Origin: Streptomyces sp. NBC_00433
GTDB lineage: Bacteria; Actinomycetota; Actinomycetes; Streptomycetales; Streptomycetaceae
Assembly (NCBI GenBank): GCA_036015235.1
Contig: CP107926.1
Location: forward strand, 6,199,501 to 6,263,500
Direction of reading: 5' to 3'
Length of the DNA stretch: 64,000 nt
Notes under the pieces: model-generated
Told to the model about the DNA's origin: nothing
What the model saw: only the letters and a program-made list of their open reading frames with translations
Databases searched by the model: none
Position numbers and translations under genes: made by a program
Part shown: positions 1 through 11,200 of the stretch, one piece after another
Layout of the letters: each line of letters starts with the position of its first letter
How positions within the stretch are numbered: position 1 is the stretch's first letter

Positions 1-558
1 GGTGACGCTGCTGCTGGTGGCGGGGATGCCGCTGCTGGCGGTGGAGATGCTGCCGCGGGTGGCGGGGATGCTGCTGCTGGTGGCGGGGATGCTGCCGCGG
101 GCGGTGGTGACGCTGCCGCGGGTGGCGGGGATGCCGCTGCGGGCGGTGGTGACGCTGCTGCTGGCGGTGGTGACGCCGCTGCGGGTGGTGGCAACGCTGC
201 GGGTGGTGGCAACGCTGCGGGTGGTGGCAACGCTGCCGGCGGTGGGAACGCTGCCGGCGGTGGCGGCAATGCCGCGGGTGGCGCGTCGACTGGTACGTCG
301 TCGACCGGCGGCGGCACGCAGCCCAACGGCAACAACAACACCTGCACCCTGACCGGTGAGAGCGTCGACTGCGGTAACAACAACACCGGCACCGACAACA
401 CCCAGTCGGTCCCGCAGGGCGACACCACGAGCCAGCTCGCCGAGACCGGCTCCAGTGGCACGACCTTCCTGCTGCTCGGTGCCGCGACCCTGATCGCGGG
501 CGGCATCGGCTTCCGCCTGACCCCGCGCCTGGCGGCCGGCCGCCGCGACGCGGCCTGA
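1..558 (+). CDS. LAETG-anchored surface protein with GGGDAAA repeats (5' truncated by window edge)
   Basis: Frame 1 is open from the window edge to TGA at 556-558; no start is visible, so only the C-terminal 185 codons are present. The visible part starts with seven-residue GGGDAAA repeats (about eight 21-bp units with Asp codons at 4, 25, 46 and so on to 172). These change to GGGNAA units (18 bp, Asn codons from 193). A Thr/Asn/Cys-rich stretch with two cysteines follows, then LAETG, a hydrophobic helix and a basic tail ending GRRDAA. That tail is the class E sortase signal (LAxTG) used by streptomycetes for cell-wall anchoring. The repeats look like a flexible stalk. Function of the missing N-terminus is unknown. 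Confidence 0.85.
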   Translation, partial: GDAAAGGGDAAAGGGDAAAGGGDAAAGGGDAAAGGGDAAAGGGDAAAGGGDAAAGGGDAAAGGGNAAGGGNAAGGGNAAGGGNAAGGGGNAAGGASTGTSSTGGGTQPNGNNNTCTLTGESVDCGNNNTGTDNTQSVPQGDTTSQLAETGSSGTTFLLLGAATLIAGGIGFRLTPRLAAGRRDAA

Positions 559-573
559 CGGCAGCACGCATAC

Positions 574-623
574 GCACAAGGGTGGGGCCGGAACGCGGAA
601 GCGTTCCGGCCCCACCCTTGTGC
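574..623. terminator. Perfect bidirectional hairpin terminator
   Basis: A 23-bp perfect inverted repeat (arms 574-596 and 601-623) with a GGAA loop lies between two converging genes, the LAETG protein and the DNRLRE/SGNH protein. There is no T-tract, as is common for terminators in high-GC actinomycetes. It probably stops transcription from both sides. Confidence 0.85.
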
Positions 624-633
624 CTTGCGCCCG

Positions 634-3600
634 CTAAGGCGCGGAGGGCCGCGGGGGCACGAGCACCGTCAGATCGTCGGTGATCGTCCTCGCGACCGCT
701 CCGTATCCGTCGACCGACAGGTTGACGTGGTCGCCCGAGTCGAAGTCGAGCGGCGCGGCCTGGCTGCTGAGCTGCTGCTCCGGGGGCGTGGCGGTGCTGG
801 CGGGGTCGTCCACGGCGACAGCCGCGTCGGCGTCGACGTAGGTCTGCCCCGGCGGGTTGCCTGCCGAGACCCCGCTGATCCAGTCGTTCACCGTCTGCCG
901 GTAGGCGTCGGCGGTGTCGGTGCAGGTCGTGTATCCCTCGCAGGGTGTCAGCGTCATGATGACGGTCCTGATCCCCCACGCCTGCAACTGGTCGAGCAGG
1001 GTCTGATAGGCGGTGGTCAGGTAGACGTCGTCGCTGCCCGAGACGATGTCCTGCAGGCCCTGGGCGATCACCACGGTGTTCACCTGGGGCTCGGCGAGGA
1101 TGTCCCTGTCCACCCGGGACAGCAGGGAGAAGGTTCCCACGTAGCTGCCGACCACATCCGTCGCCAGGCGGTTCCGCCGGATGTCCGCCGCGACGACGCC
1201 GTACTGCGGGACGTCCTGGGTGTTCGTCCGGAGCGCGTGGGACAGGGCGCCGCCCAGCCGCCAGTTCGTCGGCTGGGCGCCGCTGCCGCCGATCGCCGTC
1301 GTCGCACCTGCCGACGCGTCGACCAGACCGTCCCCGACAGTGACAACCGTGGGACTGCCGTCCGTCGTCACGAGGTCCAGGCCGGTGACGATGTCGCTGA
1401 AGTAGCCGTGCGGCAGGTCCGTACCGGTGAACACGGAACTCGCCGTGTCGGCCGTATGGTCACCGCTGCCGACAGGGCTGATGTAGGTCAGGACACCCGA
1501 AGCCCAGGAGTGCTCGGGGATGTGGGCCACCGAGTTGGCCAAGTGAAAGCTCAGCAGTACGTTCTGGCCCGCGGTCACCGACACGGGCAACGGGTCGCTG
1601 AACACCTCGCCTCCCACCGGTATCTCCGTGCCCGCGGAGCCGCCGAACGCCATGTCGGTCGGGGTGCCGGCCGCCGCCAGCCCACTGCCCTGGAGCGCGA
1701 AGGTCACGTGGTCGATGTCGAGCGGCGTCGTCGCGTTGGTGTTCGAGAGCTTGATGCGCGCCCGGTTTCCGCCGACGCTCGGTGTGACGACGGATCGGAA
1801 CGTCTGATCCCCGTAGGACTTGCCGCCGATGAAGTTGTAGGTGCCCTCGTTCGGCGAACTCCAGGCCCCCGTCCACGACGCCCCGCCCGGGGCGGTCGTC
1901 GTGTCGCGTACCGCCATCGCCAGGATGTGCAGGCCGGGCACGAAGGCCTGGGCCTTGCTGCTCAGGTCGGGGAGGGTCACCGAGGAGACGTGGGCGCCCG
2001 GGGCCAGCGGGACGGCGAAGGCGTAGACCTTGCGGTTGCCCGTGATCTGGCCGGTGGGCGTGTTGATCTGGGTGAAGGCGCTCACCGCCAGCGAGGCCGG
2101 GCCGACGCTCCAGTCCGGCACCGCCAGGTAGTACGACTGCGGTGCGGTGCCGTCCGCGTAGGTGACCGTGCCGGAGGCCTCGCCGCAGTCGCTGTACCGC
2201 TCGTTGTCGTAGCCGTATGTGCAGTCGGTCGCGCTGATGCTGGTGCCGTCCGGCACGTATGGGCTGCTGTGGTCGGCGGGCACGTGGTCCGCGGCGCTGC
2301 CGCCGTACGTGGACATGGCCAGGAAGACCAGGGCGTTGCCCTGCTCGCCGTTCATGGTGATGGTCTGGTTCGCCGCCAGGACGTTGTCGGCGGCCCCGGC
2401 GCCGAAGTTCGGGAGGGTGAAGGTGGCGCCGTCGGCGGTGAGCCTGCCGCCGGGCTGCCAGCCCTTGGACTGCATCTCCTGGAGGGAGAAGGAGCCGCCC
2501 ACGCCGTCGGCGTTCGCCACCGCCGGCGTCGCGTTGTCGGACACCGCCGTGTTGTTGAACGCGGCGGCCAGGCTCGGGTAGGTCTTCCCGGCGTGGCCCA
2601 CGGACGTGAAGTGGTATTCGTGCATGGGCGATTCGTTGCCGGCCGAGTCGAGCGCGTAGGCGAACAGCGTGTGCGTGCCCGGCGCCACCGGCGTCGCCGT
2701 GTACTGCGCGGTGTTGTTCGAGGCGGTCTTGGTCTGGCTCGCGGGGGCGCCCGTGGTCGGGGGCGCGACGTCGAGGCCGAAGACGAACTTCGCCGCGTTG
2801 TTCTGGGTGGTGCCCGGGTCGACCTTCGCGGTGAAGGTGCCCGGGGTGCCGGCCGTGGCGCCGGGGCCGCCGCCCTTGTCGATGTCGGGGTAGACGTCGG
2901 CGAGGACGTCCGGCTCCACAGGGGCGCGCTGGTCGACGGTGAAGTGGCAGGTCGAGGTGCCGGCCTTGGAATCCTCGCCGTCGCTCACGGAGACCTGCCA
3001 GTTGACGACGCTGCCGTCGGCGAGGTTCTTGATGTAGGTGAGCGGGAAGGAGGCGGGGGCCTGCTGGCCGCTGGAGACGTCCTTGCTCTTCAGCGTGGAC
3101 TTGGCGCCCGACCCGACCCAGTAGGTGTAGGTCGCCTGGAGCGCGTCCTTGTCGGTGTCGGAGACCAGCGACGACAAGGTGGGCGGTGTGGTGGCGACCG
3201 TCTTGCCGAGGATCGGGTAGGGCGTCGCGGTGGCGCAGCCGTACGTCGAGGAGTTGAGCTTGACGGTCGGCGTCGCCGGCGGGTTGGGCGCGTGGTTGTA
3301 GGTGATGCTCACCGTGGGGTTCGCGGCGAACCGCTTGAAGTGGTAGCCGTTGGACTCGTTGGCGTTGGCCAGCACGTAGGTCAGCGACGACCAGTGCCCG
3401 GCCGCCGCGCTCGCGACGGTCGAGGTCGCCGTGAAGCCGCCGGGGACGTAACTCGTGCAGGCGGGCGCGAAGGAGTGGCTGTCGATCCTCGTGCCGGCGG
3501 CCGGCTTGTTGCTCCAGGTTGTCTTGGAGCTGATCGCCGAGGTCAGGTACATGTTGACGGTGCTGGTGGTGTCGCACTGCGCCGCGTACGTCTCGGTGGT

Positions 3601-4893
3601 GTTGATGACCGCGCTGACGATGTGCGCGCCCCAGATCCCGGAGGGTATGCCGAGCTGGAAGTACGACCGCTCGACGCCGACGCACCCTGAGTAGGTGTTG
3701 TCGCCCACGCCGGGGTCGCCGTATTTGGTCGAGTCGTAGTTGGAGGTCGTGGAGCAGCCGGACTGCACCTCGGCCCAGTGCTGGCGTGACCCGGACGTCG
3801 GGTGCGGATTCCAGCTCGGGTCGATGTAGACCGGGTAGACGGTGTCCTCGCCGGTGAGCAGCTTCCGGTCCGGGGTCAGGGTGAGGGCGCCGGCGGCGAC
3901 CCGTACGCCCAGAGCGGCGGTGTGCGCGCCCGGTTGCGGGCTCGCGGCGGCGGGCAGCGCGGCCGACCTGGCCCGGGTGGCGGGGGCGACGGTACGTGCC
4001 GGGGCCGCGCCCGCGGCGCGCGCCGAGTCCCACATGAGCGGCGCGGGGGCGCTGAAGGCGACCTCGCCCTTCGCCGTGACGGCGGCGAGCCCGTCGGGTC
4101 CCGCGTCCTTGACGGTGACGCCGGTGGCGCGGGTGCTCAGCGCGAGGGTGCCGAGCCGCGGATCGGCCGCGGCCGCGGGCGTCTTGACGACCAGCACTTC
4201 GGAGAAGCCGCCGAGCGTGGTCGCGGTGACCTTCAGGTCGACGTCCGGCAGCACGTCGGGGTAGGTGAGGGCGTCGGCGGCGGCGGTCGGCGCGGGCAGC
4301 GCGGTGGGCCAGCCGAAGGCCAGCTGCTCGCCGCCGGAGCCCATGACCGCGAGCGGCGCGGCCGTCCCGCCGCCGGAGAGGCGGAGGCTTCCCGTCGCCG
4401 CGGCCGGGCTGTAGGTGCCGTCGGCATTGCGCACCAGCGTCGCGTCGACGGGTGTCCAGGCGCCGTTCTTGCGGACGCGGGTCGGCAGCAGGGTGGAGTC
4501 GTAGGTGGTGGTGCCCGAGGGGTTCGCCGTCGTGGTGGACGTCTCGGTGGTCAGCGCGTCGACGGTGACGGGCCTGCCCTGGGCGGTGGCCTGATCCTGC
4601 GCGGCCTGGAGGGCCCGGCGCTGCGCGGGCGTCAGGCCGTCGGCGTCGTCCCTGGGCGCCAGCGGTACGCCGGGCGGCGCCGCCGGTTCGTCGGGCCGCG
4701 GCGCGGCGGTGCCCTGCCCTCCCGATACGGGAGCGGTGCCGCCGGTGCTTCCGGTGTCGGCGCCCGCGGGTCCGGCGCCGGCGAGCGCGAGCCCCGGCGT
4801 AATTCCCACAACAAGCACACCAGCAATGAAAGCGGACCTCCATCGTCCGCGTTTCCCTGGTTTATTGCAGCACAAACTCACTCGCTGACGCAT
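634..4893 (-). CDS. Secreted DNRLRE-domain protein with C-terminal SGNH-like domain lacking the serine nucleophile
   Basis: The 1419-aa product starts MRQRVSL at an ATG preceded by GGTGGGGGAA. A basic stretch and a hydrophobic segment ending AGPAGA form a Sec signal peptide. After a Pro/Ala-rich region, residues ~365-535 match the DNRLRE pattern (beta-rich, with YFQLGIPSG and WSNKPAAG), found in cell-surface proteins that often accompany RHS proteins. Ig-like sections follow. Residues ~1180-1410 look like a GDSL/SGNH hydrolase. The usual GDS block reads GDG (1187-1189), the GxND-like block reads GLQD, and the last block keeps Asp-x-His as GDH (1387-1389). Loss of Ser suggests a binding domain or inactive enzyme. 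It is transcribed divergently from the RHS protein and probably works with it at the surface. Confidence 0.8.
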   Translation of the reverse strand: MRQRVSLCCNKPGKRGRWRSAFIAGVLVVGITPGLALAGAGPAGADTGSTGGTAPVSGGQGTAAPRPDEPAAPPGVPLAPRDDADGLTPAQRRALQAAQDQATAQGRPVTVDALTTETSTTTANPSGTTTYDSTLLPTRVRKNGAWTPVDATLVRNADGTYSPAAATGSLRLSGGGTAAPLAVMGSGGEQLAFGWPTALPAPTAAADALTYPDVLPDVDLKVTATTLGGFSEVLVVKTPAAAADPRLGTLALSTRATGVTVKDAGPDGLAAVTAKGEVAFSAPAPLMWDSARAAGAAPARTVAPATRARSAALPAAASPQPGAHTAALGVRVAAGALTLTPDRKLLTGEDTVYPVYIDPSWNPHPTSGSRQHWAEVQSGCSTTSNYDSTKYGDPGVGDNTYSGCVGVERSYFQLGIPSGIWGAHIVSAVINTTETYAAQCDTTSTVNMYLTSAISSKTTWSNKPAAGTRIDSHSFAPACTSYVPGGFTATSTVASAAAGHWSSLTYVLANANESNGYHFKRFAANPTVSITYNHAPNPPATPTVKLNSSTYGCATATPYPILGKTVATTPPTLSSLVSDTDKDALQATYTYWVGSGAKSTLKSKDVSSGQQAPASFPLTYIKNLADGSVVNWQVSVSDGEDSKAGTSTCHFTVDQRAPVEPDVLADVYPDIDKGGGPGATAGTPGTFTAKVDPGTTQNNAAKFVFGLDVAPPTTGAPASQTKTASNNTAQYTATPVAPGTHTLFAYALDSAGNESPMHEYHFTSVGHAGKTYPSLAAAFNNTAVSDNATPAVANADGVGGSFSLQEMQSKGWQPGGRLTADGATFTLPNFGAGAADNVLAANQTITMNGEQGNALVFLAMSTYGGSAADHVPADHSSPYVPDGTSISATDCTYGYDNERYSDCGEASGTVTYADGTAPQSYYLAVPDWSVGPASLAVSAFTQINTPTGQITGNRKVYAFAVPLAPGAHVSSVTLPDLSSKAQAFVPGLHILAMAVRDTTTAPGGASWTGAWSSPNEGTYNFIGGKSYGDQTFRSVVTPSVGGNRARIKLSNTNATTPLDIDHVTFALQGSGLAAAGTPTDMAFGGSAGTEIPVGGEVFSDPLPVSVTAGQNVLLSFHLANSVAHIPEHSWASGVLTYISPVGSGDHTADTASSVFTGTDLPHGYFSDIVTGLDLVTTDGSPTVVTVGDGLVDASAGATTAIGGSGAQPTNWRLGGALSHALRTNTQDVPQYGVVAADIRRNRLATDVVGSYVGTFSLLSRVDRDILAEPQVNTVVIAQGLQDIVSGSDDVYLTTAYQTLLDQLQAWGIRTVIMTLTPCEGYTTCTDTADAYRQTVNDWISGVSAGNPPGQTYVDADAAVAVDDPASTATPPEQQLSSQAAPLDFDSGDHVNLSVDGYGAVARTITDDLTVLVPPRPSAP

Positions 4894-5246
4894 TTCCCCC
4901 ACCCCTGAGTCGAGTCGAATCGAGAGACACAACCCGGAGCAAGCTAGCGGCTGCGTGTTCGAATCCACAAGTAGTCGCCGACGTATGACGCACAGTCAAG
5001 TCATCCGCACGGCCTGCTGGCTTGTGGGCTCAATGTGGTCCACGATGCCCCCGTGAATCGGATATGTCGCTCCTGTGCGTAAAGGGCCGCATCACATGAT
5101 TTACGAGGCATAGTCCTGTGTGTTTGACCTCCTCATGGTTTTCGTAAGGTGAAAACTTTACTGTCTGTTCTCTTCTGGAGATCCCGTGCCGGGGTGCTGG
5201 TTGCTAGCTTCTGCCTTCTGCTGTTCCACGCCTTGGGGGGTTTGCG
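4894..5246. promoter_or_regulatory. Divergent promoter region between the DNRLRE/SGNH gene and the RHS gene
   Basis: This 353-bp interval is visibly more AT-rich than its flanks and holds no convincing gene. A possible rightward promoter is TTGACC at 5124-5129 with TAAGGT at 5145-5150, but the 15-bp spacing is short. An imperfect inverted repeat at 5144-5161 (GTAAGGT / ACTTTAC) overlaps the possible -10 and could be an operator. No clear leftward promoter was identified. Confidence 0.4.
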
Positions 5247-8200
5247 GTGCGCAGTCTTATCGGCATGCCATTGCGTCGTCGTTCGGCGAGAGGCGCGCGG
5301 AAAACGTGGGCCTGGGGCATGTGGGCCGCCCTGCTCGCCCTCGTCGTGCCCTTCGTGGCGGGCGGACCGGCAGCGGTCGCCGATGCGCCGCACTACGACG
5401 TCAAGCCGGGCAAGGAACGCGTCGTCCCCGTCAAACCGGTCGCGCACCACGGCGTCAAGGTCCCCTCGATGCCGGCGTGGGACCCGGAGGCGGCGCACCG
5501 CAGCTGGCCCGCCGCGGGCAGCGCCGACGTGGCCGTGGCCGCCACCGCCGCGCGGGCCGCCGCGCTCCCGGTCCGTATCGCCCAGGCGGCCGTGCCGCAC
5601 GCGGGGCGGACCGCGGCCGCCGCGGCCAAGGCCTCCGCCGCCCAGGCCCCCGTCACCCGCGCCCGGGTCACCGTCGCCGACCAGCGCGCGGCCCAGCGCC
5701 TCCACCTGGGCGGCCTGATCCTCCAGGTCGCGCGGACCGACGGCGGCACGGGCACCGGCGACGTCCAGGTCAGCCTGGACTACAGCGCCTTCAAGGACGC
5801 CTACGGCGCCGACTGGGGCTCACGGCTGCGGCTGGTGTCGCTGCCCGCGTGCGCGCTGACCACACCCGACCTGCCCGCCTGCCAGACCGAGGCGCCGCTC
5901 GCCTCCACCAACGACAGCGGCACTCACGTGGTCTCCGCCGTGGTGCCGCTGTCCACCACCGCGGTGCTGGCCGCCGACGCGGGCACCGCGGGCGGCGGCG
6001 GCAGCTTCGCCGCCACCTCGCTGTCGCCCTCGGGCCAGTGGTCCGGCGGCGGCGCGACCGGTGACTTCTCCTGGTCCTACCCGATCGGCACCCCCGACGT
6101 CCCCGGCGGCCTGCAGCCGTCCGTGGCGCTCGGCTACAGCGCGCAGAGCATCGACGGCCGCACCTCGACCACCTCACCGCAGGCGTCCTGGATCGGCGAC
6201 GGCTGGGAGTATTCGCCGGGCTTCGTCGAGGAGTCCTACGCGGGCTGCGCCGACGACACCGCCGGCGGCAGCCCCAAGACCGGTGACCAGTGCTGGTCGG
6301 ACGCCACCGATCAGATCACCCTGTCCCTCAACGGCGCCTCCAACACCCTGGTCCACGACGACGCCACCGACACCTGGCACCCGCAGGGCGACTCCGGCGA
6401 GATCGTCAAGATCGGCACCGACGCCGCCAACCCGGACAAGGAACACCGCTCCTTCAGCGTCACCACCACCGACGGCACCACGTACTACTTCGGCCTCAAC
6501 CAGCTGCCCGGCTGGTCCGACCACGGCACCGCCGCCGACGACCCGGTGACCAACTCGGTGTGGACCGCCCGCGTCTACGGCAACGACACCGGCGAGCCCT
6601 GCCACGCCTCGACCTTCGCCGCCTCCGCCTGCAACCAGGCCTACCGGTGGAATCTCGACTACGCGGTCGACGACCACGGCAACGCCATCAGCTACTGGTA
6701 CACCCCGGAGACCGGCTACTACGGCGCGGCCAACACCACCACCCCGGCGGCGTACACCCGCGGCGGCTACCTGACGAAGATCCAGTACGGCCAGCGGGCG
6801 GGCAAGGTCTACGACACCGCGGGCACCCCCGCCGCCGCCCAGGTCTTCTTCGACACCGCGGAACGCTGCCTGCCCACCGACACCTTCGACTGCGCACCTG
6901 CCAAGCTCACCGCCGCGAACGCCGCCCACTGGCCCGACGTGCCGGCCGACCAGATATGCGCGTCCACCGGCACCTGCAACAACCACGGCCCCGCCTACTT
7001 CACCACCAGGTGGCTCACCGCGATACGCACCCAGGTGCTGGTCGGCACCGGCTACCAGAACGTCGACTCCTGGGCGCTGGCCCACGGCTTCCCGCCGCCG
7101 GCCGACGCCAAGGACACCACCACGCCGACCGCCTGGCTGAACGGCATCACCCGCACCGGCCTCGACGGCGGCACCCTGGCCACCGGGCCCGTCACCTTCG
7201 CCGGCCAGGCGATGGTCAACCGGGTCGACGGCCTCGACGGCTACCAGCCGCTGGCCCGCTACCGGCTGACCGACATCACCACCGAGACCGGCGAGGTCAT
7301 CAAGGTCCAGTACACGACCCCGCAGTGCCACCGGCTCGGCACCACCGTGCTGCCCAGCGCCCCGGACAGCAACCACCTGCTGTGCTACCCCGTCTACTGG
7401 ACGCCGCCCGGCAAGGTCGACCCGGAGCTCGACTGGTTCAACAAATACCTGGTCCACGCCGTCACCGAGCAGGACCCCACCGGCGGCGGCCAGCCCATGG
7501 AGACGGTCTACTCCTACGTCGGCGACCCCGCCTGGCACTTCGCCGACGACCCCGGGACCCTGGCCAAGTACCGCACCTGGAACCAGTGGCGCGGCTACGG
7601 CCAGGTCGAGACCCGCACCGGCTCCGACACCACCGGCGTCACCCTGACCCGGCTGAACTACTTCCGCGGCATGGACGGCGACAAGACGTCCGGCGGCACC
7701 CGCAGCGTGTCCCTCACCTCGGCGGGCGGCGACGTCACCGCCACCGACAAGGACTGGTACGCCGGGCAGGTCTTCGAGGCCCGCAACTACAACGGCGACG
7801 GCGGCGCCCTGCTCTCCGACGCGGTGACCGTCCCCTGGGAGAGCGCGGCGACCGCGACGCAGGCCCGCACCTGGGCCGGCCTCGGGCCGCTCACCGCGCA
7901 CATCCTGGGCCTGGCCCGTGAGCGCGCCACCACGACCAAGGCCGACGGCACCGCGATCACCGACGAGACCGACTACACCCACGACGCCGCCACCGGCCTC
8001 GTGCTCGCCGTCGACGACAAGGGCGACCTGTCCACCACCGCCGACGACCGCTGCGAGAAGACGGACTACGCCACCGGCGCCGGCGGCAAGCCGCTGCCCG
8101 CTCCGCGCCGCATCACCTCGCTCGGCGTCGGGTGCGCCGCCACCCCGACCTACCCCGCCGACCTGCTCAGCGACGACCTGATCTTCTACGACGGCTCCAC

Positions 8201-11200
8201 CGACAGCACCGCCCCGGTCACCGGAGCCGCCGACGTCACGATGGTGAAGAAGGCCGACTCGGCCACTTCCGCCGGCACACCGCACTACGTCACCGCCAGC
8301 ACCAACGTGCTGCCCGGCACCACCACGGCCGACTACGACATCTACGGCCGGCAGCTGAGCCAGACCGACGCGCTCGGCCACCGCACCATCACCGCATACA
8401 CCCCGGCGACCGGCGCCGCGCCCACCAAGATCAAGACCACCGAGCCGCAGGTGACCGGCCAGCTCCAGGCCTTCAACTCCACCACCACCTACGACCCGGC
8501 CCGCGGCCTGCCGCTCGCCACCACCGACGTGTCCGGCTACACCACCAGCAGCACCTACGACCCGCTGGGCCGGATCACCGCCGGCTGGAAGGCCGGCTTC
8601 TCGCAGTCCCTCAATGCGCAGCCCAACGTCACCTACAGCTATGCCCTGTCCAGCGAGGTGCCCTCCACGGTCACCACGAAGACGCTGGTCGACAACGGCA
8701 GCGCGACCACGTACCAGACCTCCGTCGGCATCTACGACGCCCTGCTGCGGCCGCGCGAGACGCAGACCGCCACCGTCGACGGCGGCCGGGTCATCACCGA
8801 CGTCGCCTACGACGACCACGGCTGGACGGTCAAGGCCAACGGCCCCTATTACACCAAGGGTTCACCGGACGGGACGCTCGTCTACGCCCCCGACGACCAG
8901 GTCGCCGCCGAGACCGCCACCTTCTACGACGGCGCCGGCCGCGTCACCGCCTCCGCCGCCTACACCCTCGGCTCCGAGACCTGGCGCACCACCACGGCCT
9001 ACCCCGGCTCCGACCGCACCGACATCACCCCGCCGGACGGCGCCTCGCCCACCTCGACCTTCACCGACGGCCGCGGCCGCACCGTCAAGCTGCTCACCTA
9101 CCACGGCACGACGCCGAGCGGCCCGGCCGACACCATCACGTACACCTACGACAAGTCCGGCCACCAGACCGGCCTCAAGGACGGCGACGGCAACACCTGG
9201 TCGTCCGCCTACGACATGCTCGGCCGGAAGACCTCCCAGACCGACCCGGACACCGGCACCACCAGCAGCACCTACGACCTGACAGGCCAGCAGCTCACCG
9301 CCACCGACGCGCGCGGCAAGACGGTCACCACCGCGTACGACGAGCTCGGCCGCCCGACCGCCACCTACGACACCACCGGCGGCGCCACTCCCGGCACCGC
9401 GAACAGGCTGGCGTCCTGGACCTACGACACCCTCAAGAAGGGCCTGCCCACCTCGTCCACCAGCTACGACGACGGGCTCGCCTACACCGGCAAGGTCCTC
9501 GGCTACGACAGCCACGGCTGGACCCAGTCGACCGAGACGATCATCCCGGCCGGCGACGGCAACCCCGCGGGCACGTACATCACCGACCGCACCTACACCC
9601 CGACCGGCAACCTGCACTCCTACACCGACGGCGCCGCGGGCGCCCTCCCGCAGGAGACCGTCAGCTACGGCTACGACACCTTCGGGCGGCCCACCTCCGC
9701 CGGCGGCGACGTCGGCAGCTGGGACTACGTCGACAAGCTGGCCTGGACCGAATACAACGAGCCCGCGCAGTTCACCTTCGGCCCGTCGGGGAACTTCGCG
9801 CAGACCACGTATTCCTACGACGAGCAGACCCGGCGGCTGAAGGGCCAGCTGACGGTCACCCAGTCCGGGCGGGTACGCGCGGACTCCACCTCGTACGCCT
9901 ACAAGGCCTCCGGCCAGGTCACCCGGATCAGCGACCAGCTCGACACCGGCCAGACCGACACGCAGTGCTTCGGCTACGACGGCGCGCAGCGGCTCGCCGC
10001 CGCCTGGACCGCCACCGACGCCTGCGCCGCCACCCCGGCCGCGGGATCCGCCGCCACCGTGGGCGGCCCGGCCCCCTACTGGCAGTCCTGGACCTACGAC
10101 GCCACCGGCGACCGCGCCACCCAGACCGACCACGACCTGGCGGGCGACGCCGCCAAGGACGCCGTCGCCACCTCGACCGACGCCAAGGCCACCGGCGGCC
10201 CCGCCCACGCCCTGGCCCAGGTCGCCACCCACACCCCGGGCGCCCCCGTGCCCGACGCGGTCACCTCCTACACCTACGACCAGGCCGGCAACGTCGCCAC
10301 CCGCACCACCCAGGCCGGCACCGACACCTTCACCTTCGACACCGCCGGCAGGCTCGCCAAGCTCCAGCAGACCGGGACCGCCGGCGACACGACCTACGTC
10401 TACGGCGCCGACGGCAACCTGCTCGTGCGGCGGGACGCCACCGGCAGCACCGCCTTCCTCGGCGACGAGGAGGTCACCCTCAAGACCGGCGCCACCGGCC
10501 GCACCGGCGTCCGCTACATCTCCATCGCCGGACTCACCGTCGCCGTCCACTCCTCCGAGGGCGCCTTCGCCTACCTGGCGTCCGACCGCCAGGGCACCGG
10601 CCAGATCCAGATCGACGCGGTCAGCCAGGCCCTCACCCGCCGCCAGTACCTGCCCTTCGGCCGGACCCGCACCGCCACCAGCGGCTGGCTCGGCAGCCGC
10701 GGCTACGTCGGCGGCCAGCAGGACGACACCACCGGCCTGACCAACCTCGGGGCCCGCGAATACGACGCCACCACCGGCCGCTTCCTGACCCCCGACCCGC
10801 TGCTCGCGCCAGGCGACCCCCAGTCCCTGAACGCCTACGCCTATTCCGACAACAGCCCCGTCACGCTGTCCGACCCGAGCGGCAACCAGCCGGAAGACTG
10901 CCTCTACTACGAGTGCCAGATGTACAACGGGCACTTCATCTACGGCAACAAGCGCTCGCACCAGCCGGGCAGCGGCACCGACAGCGGGGGTGGCGGCGGA
11001 GGTTCGGGCAAGCCCTCCACGTCCGACACCACCAAGAAGGCGCAGGACGACGCGGCGGCCGCGCAGCGCGCCGCGGACACCGCCAACCAGGTCGCGGCGG
11101 CCGCGAGGGCCCACAAGGAGGGCCTGCTCAGCAAGATCGTCCACCTGGTCGGCGACCTCATCGGCGTCAACGACGCGATCAGCTGCTTCACCGAGGGCAA

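Noticed and set aside
625..3690. Very long plus-strand open frame opposite the DNRLRE/SGNH gene
   Set aside because: Its product is Arg/Gly/Val-rich with no motif; it is the mirror effect of high GC on the antisense strand.
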